A DNA stretch of 11,915 nt, taken from the NCBI GenBank assembly GCA_944386395.1, contig CALXAZ010000138.1, forward strand, positions 1 to 11,915, written 5' to 3'. The translations under genes and the position numbers were made by a program. This DNA comes from an uncultured Clostridia bacterium. Its GTDB lineage: Bacteria; Bacillota; Clostridia; Oscillospirales; JAAYOS01. Of this stretch, positions 1 through 7,760 are shown piece by piece. The first letter of the stretch is position 1, and every line of letters begins with the position of its first letter. The notes below the pieces were generated by a model that saw only the letters and a program-made list of their open reading frames with translations, was not told where the DNA came from and did no database searches.

Positions 1-138
1 GAAATGCTTGCCGCGTCTAAAATACTTGAATTTGAATATGCTGCAACACTTCGAGACCGCATAATCAAGCTGCGCGGGGAAGAGGTACTGCCGGAGGGAA
101 AAAAGAAACCACCAACAAAAAGAGGTAAAGATGCCTGA
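1..138 (+). CDS. uvrB: UvrABC excinuclease subunit B, C-terminal end (partial)
   Basis: Frame 1 is open from the first base to a TGA at 136-138 and gives 45 residues beginning EMLAASKILEFEYAATLRDR. This is the UVR helical hairpin found at the C-terminus of UvrB, with the usual pattern of M-x-x-A-A-x-x-L-E-F-E-x-A-A-x-L-R-D. In UvrB this segment contacts the matching region of UvrC and is needed for the first incision. It is followed by a short lysine-rich tail (GKKKPPTKRGK). UvrC carries a similar UVR motif internally, but position at the extreme C-terminus and direct coupling to uvrA point to UvrB. The start and the helicase-like core lie outside the window. The gene stops 12 bases before the uvrA start, so the two are very probably one transcript. 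Confidence 0.9.
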   Translation, partial: EMLAASKILEFEYAATLRDRIIKLRGEEVLPEGKKKPPTKRGKDA

Positions 139-150
139 GGAGGCAAGAAG

Positions 151-2976
151 ATGAACGATAAAATAGTCGTGAAAGGTGCCCGCGTACACAATCTCAAAAA
201 TATTGATATTGAGATACCAAGGGACAAGCTGATTGTTATGACTGGTATATCAGGAAGTGGAAAGTCGTCGCTTGCATTTGACACAATATATGCAGAGGGG
301 CAGCGGAGATATGTGGAGTCACTTTCATCGTATGCAAGGCAGTTTCTGGGACAAATGGAGAAGCCTGATGTGGACTACATTGAAGGGCTAAGCCCGGCGA
401 TATCGATAGATCAAAAGACTACCTCGAAAAATCCGCGCTCTACTGTGGGTACCGTTACTGAGATATACGATTATCTTCGTCTGCTCTGGGCGCGGGTAGG
501 GGTCCCACACTGTCCAAAGTGTGGAAAGGTGATAAAGCAGCAGACGGTAGATCAGATAGTCGACCAGATAATGTCGCTTCCGGCTGAGACAAGAATACAG
601 ATTCTCGCGCCGGTTATACGGCAGCGCAAGGGGGAGCACAAGAATATCTTTGAGCAGGCACGGAAAAACGGATATGTGCGTGTCCGGGTAGATGGGACAA
701 CATATACTCTTGAGGAAGAGATAAATCTGGCAAAGACAAAGAAACATAACATCGAAATAGTGGTTGACAGGCTGATAGTGCGCGAGGACATGGCAAGGAG
801 ACTTTCCGACTCGATAGAGACAGCCTCAAACCTTGCAGGAGGGATAGTTCTTGTAGATGTGATAGACGGGGATGAGCTGATGTTCAGCCAGAATTATGCC
901 TGCGACGATTGCGGGATAAGTATAGAAGAGCTGTCACCAAGGATGTTTTCGTTTAACACTCCGTATGGGGCGTGTCCGACATGTTCGGGGCTTGGCTTCC
1001 AGCTGAAGCTCGATCCAGACAAAATCCTTCCTGACAAGAGCCTTTCGCTGCGGCAAGGAGCAGTGAGGGCATCCGGCTGGAACAGCATAACGCAGGGCAC
1101 GATTGCCCGAATGTATTATGACGCGCTTGGAGAGGAATATGGGTTTACAACGGAGACGCCTGTCCGTGATTTTTCTGAGGAGGCTTTGCACGCGCTGCTC
1201 TACGGAACGGGAGAAAAAAAGCTAACTATGAAATATGGCGGGAGTGGCAGAAGCGGAACCTACTCGCATGTATTTGAAGGGATAATACCTAACCTTGAAA
1301 GAAGATACCGTGAAACGTCGTCCGAATACGCCAGAGGCGAGATAGAGGAGTGCATGAGTGAAATTCTATGTCCCGATTGTGAAGGTAAGAGGCTTAAAAA
1401 GGAGACGCTTGCCGTTACCATAGGGGGGCTGAGTATAGCGGATTTTTGTGATTTTTCGATAGTTCAGGCGATGGATTTTCTTGACAGACTGGAGTTCAGT
1501 GAGACAGAGAAGATGATAGCTGACCGGATACTGAAAGAAATACGGGCAAGGCTTGGTTTTTTAAGAAGCGTAGGACTTGAATATCTAACACTCAGCCGGT
1601 CATCCGGCACGCTTTCCGGAGGGGAGAGCCAAAGGATAAGGCTTGCCACTCAGATAGGCTCGTCGCTTGTCGGGGTACTCTATATCCTTGACGAACCCTC
1701 GATTGGTCTGCACCAAAAGGACAATAATAAGCTTCTTGCAACGTTAAAGCAGCTTAGAGACATAGGGAACACGCTGATAGTGGTGGAGCACGATGAGGAC
1801 ACTATGTTTGCTGCAGACTATATAGTGGATGTAGGTCCCGGTGCTGGGGTGCATGGAGGGGAGATAATATGCGCAGGAACTGTTGAAGATATAATGTCTT
1901 GCGAAAAGTCTCTAACAGGTCAATATCTGAGCCGGAAGAAATATATCCCAGTGCCAGAAAAACGCAGAAAGGGAAACGGAAATACGCTGGTTGTACATGG
2001 AGCGAGCCAGAACAATCTGAAACATATCGATGTTGAGATACCGCTTGGTTGCTTTACCTGCGTTACCGGTGTGTCGGGAAGCGGTAAATCCTCCCTTGTT
2101 AATGAGATAATATATAAAAAGCTGGCCTCCGAGCTGAATAACGCACATACAGTAGCGGGAAAACATGACTATATAGAGGGTATAGAGCATCTTGACAAGA
2201 TAATCAATATCGATCAGTCACCTATCGGACGTACTCCTCGTTCTAATCCGGCAACATATACAGGGCTTTTTAACGATATACGTGACCTGTTTGCAGAAAC
2301 TCAGGACGCGAAGGTGCGCGGCTACGGTCCGGGAAGGTTCAGCTTTAACATCCGCGGCGGAAGATGCGAGGCCTGTGGGGGAGATGGTCTTATTAAAATA
2401 GAGATGCATTTTCTTCCAGATATATATGTGCCCTGTGAAGTGTGCCATGGACAGAGATACAACCGCGAGACGCTGGAGGTGCGCTATAAGGGGAAAAATA
2501 TCTCAGAAGTGCTTGATATGACAGTAGAAGAGGCACTGGAATTTTTCGAGCCATTACCAAGGATTGCAAATAAGATAAGGACACTCTACGATGTCGGTTT
2601 GGGATATGTAAAGCTGGGTCAGCCGTCTACAACGCTTTCCGGAGGTGAAGCACAGAGGGTTAAGCTTGCAACATATCTGGCAAGGCGTTCTACGGGGAAT
2701 ACCATATATGTGCTGGATGAGCCGACTACCGGGCTGCATATTGCGGACGTGCATAAGCTGGTAGAGGTGCTGAATAGATTGGTTGAAAGCGGTAACACAG
2801 TGATTGTAATTGAACACAATCTGGATGTCATAAAGTGCGCGGATCATATTATTGATCTTGGACCTGACGGAGGGGACCGGGGAGGAGAAATAGTCTGCAC
2901 TGGGACGCCGGAAGAAGTTGCCGAGAACAGTTCTTCATATACCGGTCAGTTTCTCGCGCCATATCTTTTGAGATAG
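151..2976 (+). CDS. uvrA: UvrABC excinuclease ATPase subunit A
   Basis: Complete 941-residue UvrA, the normal length. UvrA dimerises, scans DNA for bulky lesions, and loads UvrB in nucleotide excision repair in the cytoplasm. It has two ABC ATPase modules in tandem. Module I has Walker A GISGSGKSS at about 32-40, signature LSGGESQ near 488 and Walker B ILDEPSIGLH near 512. Module II has Walker A GVSGSGKSS near 640, signature LSGGEAQ near 828 and Walker B VLDEPTTGLH near 856. Two zinc modules are visible: CDDC...CPTC around residues 252-276, and CEAC with CEVC about 20 residues later around 739-764. The ATG is preceded by GAGGAGG at 137-143, which overlaps the uvrB stop codon, so the genes are tightly coupled. 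No damage-inducible operator is visible because the promoter lies upstream of the window. No missing residues were noticed. Confidence 0.98.
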   Translation: MNDKIVVKGARVHNLKNIDIEIPRDKLIVMTGISGSGKSSLAFDTIYAEGQRRYVESLSSYARQFLGQMEKPDVDYIEGLSPAISIDQKTTSKNPRSTVGTVTEIYDYLRLLWARVGVPHCPKCGKVIKQQTVDQIVDQIMSLPAETRIQILAPVIRQRKGEHKNIFEQARKNGYVRVRVDGTTYTLEEEINLAKTKKHNIEIVVDRLIVREDMARRLSDSIETASNLAGGIVLVDVIDGDELMFSQNYACDDCGISIEELSPRMFSFNTPYGACPTCSGLGFQLKLDPDKILPDKSLSLRQGAVRASGWNSITQGTIARMYYDALGEEYGFTTETPVRDFSEEALHALLYGTGEKKLTMKYGGSGRSGTYSHVFEGIIPNLERRYRETSSEYARGEIEECMSEILCPDCEGKRLKKETLAVTIGGLSIADFCDFSIVQAMDFLDRLEFSETEKMIADRILKEIRARLGFLRSVGLEYLTLSRSSGTLSGGESQRIRLATQIGSSLVGVLYILDEPSIGLHQKDNNKLLATLKQLRDIGNTLIVVEHDEDTMFAADYIVDVGPGAGVHGGEIICAGTVEDIMSCEKSLTGQYLSRKKYIPVPEKRRKGNGNTLVVHGASQNNLKHIDVEIPLGCFTCVTGVSGSGKSSLVNEIIYKKLASELNNAHTVAGKHDYIEGIEHLDKIINIDQSPIGRTPRSNPATYTGLFNDIRDLFAETQDAKVRGYGPGRFSFNIRGGRCEACGGDGLIKIEMHFLPDIYVPCEVCHGQRYNRETLEVRYKGKNISEVLDMTVEEALEFFEPLPRIANKIRTLYDVGLGYVKLGQPSTTLSGGEAQRVKLATYLARRSTGNTIYVLDEPTTGLHIADVHKLVEVLNRLVESGNTVIVIEHNLDVIKCADHIIDLGPDGGDRGGEIVCTGTPEEVAENSSSYTGQFLAPYLLR

Positions 2977-3023
2977 CTGAAGAGAACCGGGTGTATCCTG
3001 GATATATCTATAAAATGACAATA

Positions 3024-3053
3024 AAAACGGGCAGATATTTTTCTGCCCGTTTT
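3024..3053. terminator. Bidirectional intrinsic terminator between uvrA and the deacetylase
   Basis: A perfect 12-bp stem, AAAACGGGCAGA (3024-3035) with TCTGCCCGTTTT (3042-3053) around a TATTTT loop. It is T-rich on both exits, so it can end uvrA transcripts on the plus strand and deacetylase transcripts on the minus strand. It lies 47 bases after the uvrA stop and 9 bases beyond the deacetylase stop. Confidence 0.9.
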
Positions 3054-3062
3054 ATATATCTG

Positions 3063-4394
3063 TCATATATAGTCAGCCAGTATTTTCAAAACATCAACCC
3101 TGCTCAAAGAATACGGGATATTTTTCGGGGATTTTGCAAACATGCTTCCACAGAAGAAAATAAATTCCTTTGATGTTATGGGGACGTCAGGACGAAAAAC
3201 CCTGTCAACAGTAAAGCAGTTTGCTTTTATGGCAAGCTTTATTGCGGCATAATAAGGATGAGAGGTGGAGATGTCCCGAAAATGGGATTTTTCTCCGCTT
3301 TTTATTATGCTAATACGGTCATTAGCAGCCTGAGTACCAAACATTATCATCGCAAGTTCGCCGCGCGTCACAGGTTTCTCAACTCGTATGGTATTGTCAC
3401 GGAAAGCCGGACAGAAGCCGGTTTCAAGCAGCTTTTTTGCATAAGGATATGCAGGATCCCCGTTTGCGCAATCAGCAAAAGGCGACTGTTTTAACAGGTC
3501 TGATACAGTGACTACTCTGTATCCGTATCTGTCTAAAAGCTCGAGCTGTTTTTCAAGACCATCGGCAATGGGCGTACGCCTTGCCATATTGTACCCATCT
3601 TTTTGAAATATTATCTGACCGCAGAAAAAGTCTGGATCAATGTCTAGGGCTCGTTCCATCGGTTTCCAGGTAGCTTCGACCTCAGCCTGATAGCTGGAAA
3701 GTGGAAGCCATCCAGCACCATCAAAGCTTGCTGCCATGTATTGATAGCCCATGCAGGCGTAGGCATCGTAACTTGTAAGGTGGTTGCTTATCCGGTCCAC
3801 ATAGTGGGGAGGGCGCGAAAGCTTTATCTCGTAATTGTATTTGCTTAGCATAAGAGAGTGCAGCTTTTCAAGGTCGGAAAGGACAAGCTCGATATCACCT
3901 AAAAACTTTCGGCGTCCATATACCAAAGGCTTCCAGCCATATAGAATATGCGCATAGGTATGGCTGGTAATTTCGTGCCCGCCGGACAGTATACGCTCGA
4001 TGAGCTCTGGACAATTTGCGGCACCGCCATCGCTATCCTTGTTGATATCTGGATAGTGGTCATACTTTTCTCCTCCCCAAGATGCAGAGCCGTGCTTTCC
4101 AGCAACATCAGGATAATTTGTAGATGTATCACCGACTACATCGAATGTTCCCTTCGCGCCGTGCTTTTCAAGAGTATCGATAAGTGAGAGAGTGAGGGGG
4201 CGGTCTCCACCGGGAGAGGCGGGAAGGCGACATGGTCCATCATCAAAGGTCATCGCGCAAATACGCTCGGAAGTTTTAACTCGCTCTATGCGCCGAACGG
4301 GCGAAATATATACGGGGGTACGCCGTTTTATTTCATCCTGAAAATGATGCTTGACCTTTTTTGCGGCGCCAATTCCTTTTGTAAGAAGGGACAT
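3063..4394 (-). CDS. Polysaccharide deacetylase (NodB fold) with C-terminal SLH repeats
   Basis: 443 residues, read from the ATG at 4394. NodB-type deacetylases remove acetyl groups from N-acetylated sugars in chitin-like polymers, peptidoglycan or other glycans using a metal. The metal motif TFDDGP is at 49-54 (Asp51, Asp52), the second motif SHTYAH at 144-149 (His145, His149), and a later RPPHY matches the RxPY motif. About 90 residues separate the first two motifs, longer than usual, with an insert rich in Gly, Asp and Tyr. From about 304 there are two SLH-like repeats (304-353 with TRGE, 371-415 with ITSKEF) and a partial third ending at the C-terminus; SLH repeats normally bind pyruvylated cell-wall polymers. 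Oddly, no signal peptide or membrane helix follows this start. It is the last gene of a three-gene operon, 25 bases after the PHP gene. The substrate is unknown. Confidence 0.88.
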   Translation of the reverse strand: MSLLTKGIGAAKKVKHHFQDEIKRRTPVYISPVRRIERVKTSERICAMTFDDGPCRLPASPGGDRPLTLSLIDTLEKHGAKGTFDVVGDTSTNYPDVAGKHGSASWGGEKYDHYPDINKDSDGGAANCPELIERILSGGHEITSHTYAHILYGWKPLVYGRRKFLGDIELVLSDLEKLHSLMLSKYNYEIKLSRPPHYVDRISNHLTSYDAYACMGYQYMAASFDGAGWLPLSSYQAEVEATWKPMERALDIDPDFFCGQIIFQKDGYNMARRTPIADGLEKQLELLDRYGYRVVTVSDLLKQSPFADCANGDPAYPYAKKLLETGFCPAFRDNTIRVEKPVTRGELAMIMFGTQAANDRISIIKSGEKSHFRDISTSHPYYAAIKLAIKANCFTVDRVFRPDVPITSKEFIFFCGSMFAKSPKNIPYSLSRVDVLKILADYI

Positions 4395-4400
4395 AGGAAA

Positions 4401-4407
4401 ACCTCCT
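4401..4407 (-). promoter_or_regulatory. Ribosome binding site that fixes the deacetylase start
   Basis: The minus strand reads AGGAGGT six bases before ATG at 4394. This consensus site decides in favour of that start over an in-frame extension to 4619, which would run back through the end of the PHP gene. Confidence 0.85.
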
Positions 4408-4419
4408 GATAATCTTTTG

Positions 4420-5148
4420 CTATATTCCGAATATATCACGAAGGGTACAATAAAGAATATATGCCATACCTCGTAATATTTTATACAAATTATGCGAATT
4501 TTTTGCTTTTTTAAACTGTGAAAGCCCTTTTCGTATTCGAGGAGTATTGCGGACAAACACAGCATGGCACCGTCCGGCGGCAACAGAGTCTCGTATTGAG
4601 GAAACGTCCTTTGCATCAACTATGGTGTATGAATTACCTATTTCATAAGCAGAATGAGCATCGCTACCTCCAAAAGATATAAGGTCGTGAGCAGCAGCAT
4701 AAGAGGAAGCCATATCATTTGCGAGATGATTGTTAAAGAAAGCGCGAGAGTTTGCTGTTTCAGCTCCATCGAGAAGATTGTGTATCGACCCTGGTATCCA
4801 GTCTCTCTTTTCAAAGGGGTGAGCGATAACAGCAAGTCCTCCGTTACGATGTATTTCGTTTATTGCCGTTTCTGCTGTTGGCAGTCCGTCTGTGTTGAGA
4901 AAATCTATATCAAATGTATGCTTGCAGAAAAGGGCAAGAATATGCCCGCTTTTTGTTGATATTTCGCACGCGGGAAGCATAAGTACGCCGTTGCGAATTT
5001 CTGGTTCAGCTATAGTAAACCTGTTGTGATCTGTTATTGCTATGGCATAGAGCCCACGGGATTTGGCAGCGATTGATAGCTCGTCTAAGGAGGAAAGACC
5101 ATCTGGAGAGGCTTCGCTGTGGACGTGAAAATCTATTTTATATTCCAT
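4420..5148 (-). CDS. PHP-domain metal-dependent phosphoesterase
   Basis: 242 residues. The PHP (polymerase and histidinol phosphatase) fold is a metal-dependent hydrolase that cleaves phosphate esters or, in some members, nucleoside bisphosphates. The full set of metal-binding motifs is present: HVH at 8-10, TDHN at 39-42, Glu62, His69, AHPF around His110 and GSDAH at 161-165. The C-terminal 40 residues are basic, then more hydrophobic (KILRGMAYILYCTLRDIFGI), which could lie against a membrane, though this is weak. There is no signal peptide. The ATG begins one base after the ATP-grasp stop codon, and its AGAGGAA ribosome site lies inside the end of that gene, so translation is probably coupled. 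The general family is clear; the substrate is not. Presence between an ATP-grasp ligase and a glycan deacetylase suggests a phosphorylated small molecule or glycan precursor, as inference only. Confidence 0.88.
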   Translation of the reverse strand: MEYKIDFHVHSEASPDGLSSLDELSIAAKSRGLYAIAITDHNRFTIAEPEIRNGVLMLPACEISTKSGHILALFCKHTFDIDFLNTDGLPTAETAINEIHRNGGLAVIAHPFEKRDWIPGSIHNLLDGAETANSRAFFNNHLANDMASSYAAAHDLISFGGSDAHSAYEIGNSYTIVDAKDVSSIRDSVAAGRCHAVFVRNTPRIRKGLSQFKKAKNSHNLYKILRGMAYILYCTLRDIFGI

Positions 5149-5149
5149 A

Positions 5150-6313
5150 TTATTTCCTCTTGGATATCAGTGAAAGGTAGTATTTGAAACCAGGCTTCGG
5201 ATCGCGTAGCTCCCATAGACCATCGCGCACGCGTGGATCGAAAAAATCGAGCAAAGCCCCAAGAGCGCGGCGTTTTTCCCCGTGGCAAAGATATCCTACT
5301 GCTGCCATGATATCAGATGCGGCAAACTGCATTTTGCATGTGTGAAATTCAGATGGTGGAGGAGTAAAACAATGATTTGGGTTACCTTTGTTCCATGCAA
5401 CAGCGAACCAGCGGAGAGGCAGGCCGCTCTTTGATACGCGAACAAGGGGAAAGGAACCCCACACTCTGGGATTGATTTCTAGAAAGTGTGGATTGCCTGC
5501 TGAATCTTCTTTAAACTCAAACATTGCAAGTCCGGTGAATCTAGTATGAGATACAAGTTTTGCAGCGTAGCTTTCAAGAAGAGGTGAGCGAAAAGCTTCG
5601 CAGCATGAAGAAGGACCACCGTCAATAGGATATTCTCGTATCCTGCGATGGCAGATAGAAGATACAATCTTACCACAGTCGGAAACGACTGAGCAACCAA
5701 TTCCACTGCCGGAAAGATATTGCTGTACAATAGGTTCTCCTCCAAGAGATAAAAAATGATTATATGCATATTCTAATTCAGCAAAATCTTTTGCTATTAT
5801 ATATCGGGCAGCGGCAGTAAGTCCAAGCTTTTCGCCGCAAACTGGCTTTACAACGCATGGAAATGATATCGAAGAGATAAATTCTGACACAGATTCTCCG
5901 GGAAGGCAGGTCGCAGGAACTGGAATGTCAAGTTCTGAAGCGAGCTTCCAGGCAGAGCTTTTGTCATTAAAAAGGTCAAGTGTTTCTTTTTCCGGAACGG
6001 CAAGACCGCAAACTGTGGAAAATTTCTCTGAGATACTTTTGTCTGCAAGTGCGGCAATAGTGTCAGCTCCGACAGGGAGCAGTGCCGGCTTTTCACCCTC
6101 TGTGTCAGCAATACTTTTACAAAGAGAATATAGCTCGGAAAGATATTCGTTTGAGCAAAAAAGGTGAGACTTGTCAATATATCTGGAATAAAATCCGAGA
6201 GGAAGCTGTGAATTACTATTTTCACATACAACAACACGTATCCCCGCCTCTGCAAGGTCGCGAATAAGTGCAAGTGACATCCGATAGTGGACATCTGTTA
6301 TAACGGCGGTCAT
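5150..6313 (-). CDS. ATP-grasp domain ligase (carbamoyl-phosphate-synthase-like)
   Basis: 387 residues. ATP-grasp enzymes use ATP to form an acyl-phosphate that is then attacked by an amine or thiol, making an amide or peptide-like bond. Residues 1-100 form a Rossmann-like pre-grasp domain. The grasp domain has VVKP at 154-157 (ATP-binding lysine), EPIVQQYLSG near 193-202, Glu267 in MFEFK, and the metal-binding LEINPRVWGS at 278-287. The segment RRIREYPIDGG at 223-233 resembles a motif in ATP-grasp proteins annotated as predicted carboligases (COG3919-like). Start ATG at 6311-6313 has GAGAGGAG at 6322-6329. It is the first gene of the minus-strand operon. The acceptor and carboxylate substrates cannot be read from sequence; a carboxylate-amine ligase is the best general description. 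Confidence 0.87.
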   Translation of the reverse strand: MTAVITDVHYRMSLALIRDLAEAGIRVVVCENSNSQLPLGFYSRYIDKSHLFCSNEYLSELYSLCKSIADTEGEKPALLPVGADTIAALADKSISEKFSTVCGLAVPEKETLDLFNDKSSAWKLASELDIPVPATCLPGESVSEFISSISFPCVVKPVCGEKLGLTAAARYIIAKDFAELEYAYNHFLSLGGEPIVQQYLSGSGIGCSVVSDCGKIVSSICHRRIREYPIDGGPSSCCEAFRSPLLESYAAKLVSHTRFTGLAMFEFKEDSAGNPHFLEINPRVWGSFPLVRVSKSGLPLRWFAVAWNKGNPNHCFTPPPSEFHTCKMQFAASDIMAAVGYLCHGEKRRALGALLDFFDPRVRDGLWELRDPKPGFKYYLSLISKRK

Positions 6314-6392
6314 ACGTGGCGCTCCTCTCGTAAAATTATATTATAGGGAAACTCTGCGATATTTTATGTACATAGTAGATGATTCGCCTAAT

Positions 6393-6420
6393 AGTATAGC
6401 ATATTTGAGCGATAAGTAAA
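6393..6420 (-). promoter_or_regulatory. Possible sigma-A promoter of the ATP-grasp operon
   Basis: On the minus strand TTTACT (6415-6420) and TATACT (6393-6398) are separated by 16 bases and lie about 80 bases before the ATP-grasp start. A second TATAAT at 6340-6345 lacks a good -35 and would give a very short leader. Either could be used. Confidence 0.35.
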
Positions 6421-6534
6421 AGAGTGCTTTGGAACCTGAAAGCAAATACTTCATATGATGTTGATGGAGAAGCAAACTCCAGATAGGTTTTGCACCGCAC
6501 AGCAAAACCACAAAAAGAAGTGTGCGGAGAACAG

Positions 6535-7023
6535 GTGGTTAGAAATTTGGATAATCTTAGCATTGAAACTGCGGCGATGAATAATATGTCCTGTGGTGGA
6601 AACGCCGCTGCTGGAGAGCTGAAAACTCCGGCATCCATTGCGATGGCATATGTTCCAAAACAAAAATATGAGAATGGATATAAGCCGGAAGCGGCTCTTG
6701 ACAGAGGAACATTATTTCCGGGTCTTGAATTACCGTTTAAAAATTATTGCCCAGATGGCAAGCTGGAAAAAACAGCACAAAATGAGCTGAGGGCTTTGGC
6801 TTTTGTAGTTACAGAAATTGGTCTTTTTCTGAACAGTCATCCAGATGACAAAGAGGCTTTCCAGCTTTTTAAAACATACGTAAAGATGTATAACGAATAC
6901 CGTAAGCAATATGTAGCCAAATATGGACCTATAAGCAAGACAGATATGGCGGACGCATCTAGCTATAATTGGATAAACAGCCCATGGCCATGGGAATATG
7001 ACGCGAACAGGAGGGACGTATAG
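6535..7023 (+). CDS. cotJA-cotJB: Spore coat protein CotJA-CotJB fusion
   Basis: About 162 residues that join two normally separate coat peptides. The CotJA part (about 6628-6747) has the typical PASIAMAYVPKQKY then ALDRGTLFPGLELPF. It runs without a stop into the CotJB part (about 6778-7008), recognised by LRALAFVVTEIGLFLNSHPDDKEA, the YGP tripeptide and the closing SPWPWEY. CotJ proteins are inner spore coat components made in the mother cell and interact with CotJC. Each part is near its usual length of 60-90 residues. The start is uncertain: the frame is open back to a TTG at 6490; GTG at 6535 has GGAG five bases ahead; TTG at 6547 has AGGTGG eight bases ahead; ATG at 6577 gives a typical CotJA N-terminus but has no ribosome site. 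cotJC follows one base after the stop. I could not identify a sporulation promoter with confidence. Confidence 0.88.
   Translation: MVRNLDNLSIETAAMNNMSCGGNAAAGELKTPASIAMAYVPKQKYENGYKPEAALDRGTLFPGLELPFKNYCPDGKLEKTAQNELRALAFVVTEIGLFLNSHPDDKEAFQLFKTYVKMYNEYRKQYVAKYGPISKTDMADASSYNWINSPWPWEYDANRRDV
7009..7015 (+). promoter_or_regulatory. Ribosome binding site for cotJC
   Basis: AGGAGGG lies inside the last codons of the upstream coat gene, nine bases before ATG at 7025. It argues against the in-frame ATG at 6998 and implies coupled translation. Confidence 0.85.
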
Positions 7024-7024
7024 T

Positions 7025-7624
7025 ATGTTTCAATATGAAAAACAGCTTCAGTATCCGGTTAAAATAAAAAACACGAATCCGGCTCTGGCTAAGTTTATAA
7101 TTACACAATATGGGGGACCAGACGGAGAATTGGGAGCATCTCTTCGCTATTTAAGCCAGAGATTTTCGATGCCCTATCCAGAGCTTAAAGCCATTCTGAC
7201 AGATATAGGTACAGAAGAGCTTGGGCATCTTGAGATGATAGGTGCTATTGTATATCAGCTCACTCGAAATCTGAGTGAAGAAGAGATAAAAAAGTCGGGA
7301 TTTGAAGATTACTTTGTTGATCATACTACCGGTATATACCCACAGGCAGCTTCAGGTACTCCGTTTACAGCGGCATATCTCCAGTCAAAGGGTGACACTA
7401 TTACAGACCTGTTTGAAGATATGGCAGCAGAACAGAAAGCGCGCACAACATACGACAACATTTTGCGTATGGTAGATGATCCAGATGTGGCAGAGCCGAT
7501 AAAATTTCTCCGTCAAAGGGAAATAGTACATTTCCAGAGATTCGGCGAAGGGCTTCGTCTGGTTCAGGATAGATTAAATTCTAAAAATTTTTATGCAATA
7601 AACCCTTCATTTGATAGAAAATAA
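7025..7624 (+). CDS. cotJC: Spore coat protein CotJC, manganese-catalase-like
   Basis: 199 residues, close to the family's usual length. CotJC has a ferritin-like four-helix bundle related to dimanganese catalases and sits in the spore coat, where it may remove peroxide or protect coat layers. Candidate metal ligands are all present: Glu35 in PDGELGASLRYL, EELGH at 64-68, Glu136 in AAEQKAR, and Glu166/His169 in REIVHF. The spacing of these motifs fits an intact di-metal site. The N-terminus MFQYEKQLQYPV is typical of CotJC. It is translated from a start one base after the CotJA-CotJB stop, and a strong terminator follows 20 bases after its own stop, so the operon ends here. Catalase activity in vivo is inferred from the family. 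Confidence 0.95.
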   Translation: MFQYEKQLQYPVKIKNTNPALAKFIITQYGGPDGELGASLRYLSQRFSMPYPELKAILTDIGTEELGHLEMIGAIVYQLTRNLSEEEIKKSGFEDYFVDHTTGIYPQAASGTPFTAAYLQSKGDTITDLFEDMAAEQKARTTYDNILRMVDDPDVAEPIKFLRQREIVHFQRFGEGLRLVQDRLNSKNFYAINPSFDRK

Positions 7625-7644
7625 ACTGCAAATCAATATGATAC

Positions 7645-7672
7645 AAAAAGCGGAGCGATCGCTCCGCTTTTT
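7645..7672 (+). terminator. Terminator of the cotJ operon
   Basis: A perfect 28-base palindrome, AAAAAGCGGAGCGA followed by its reverse complement TCGCTCCGCTTTTT, 20 bases after the cotJC stop. The GC-rich stem with a five-T exit is a standard intrinsic terminator, and could also act leftward. Confidence 0.9.
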
Positions 7673-7760
7673 GGCGTTAAGAGTAAAGCATGTATTTTTC
7701 ATGTTAACAGGGAAAAGCTATTGATGGGAAGATAAATATTTTTTGAAGGGGGATGGTATA

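Noticed and set aside
2991..3173. Small 60-codon plus-strand frame across the uvrA terminator
   Set aside because: It contains the terminator hairpin, overlaps the end of the deacetylase in antisense, and has no ribosome site or recognisable family.
4395..4619. A 75-residue N-terminal extension of the deacetylase containing a hydrophobic stretch (IFFIVPFVIY) that could pass for a signal anchor
   Set aside because: It runs inside the end of the PHP gene in another frame, while a consensus AGGAGGT lies at the correct distance before ATG 4394. The hydrophobic stretch is most likely a by-product of the overlapping gene, although it would solve the missing export signal.
5848..6294. A 148-codon minus-strand frame overlapping the ATP-grasp gene
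   Set aside because: Same strand, different frame from a complete ATP-grasp enzyme; the translation is leucine- and phenylalanine-rich and carries no motif.
6998..7024. Earlier ATG for cotJC
   Set aside because: It would start before the AGGAGGG site, which is itself well spaced from ATG 7025, and would lengthen the protein with residues unlike CotJC.
7645..7672. Perfect 28-base palindrome considered as an operator
   Set aside because: Position just after a stop codon, GC-rich stem and T-run exit fit an intrinsic terminator; the same applies to 10785-10812.
7673..7760. Possible forespore (SigF/SigG) promoter before spoVAD
   Set aside because: GCATG and GTTAA can be paired with weak GGGAAGATA-like -10 candidates, but no pair meets both consensus and spacing well enough to call.
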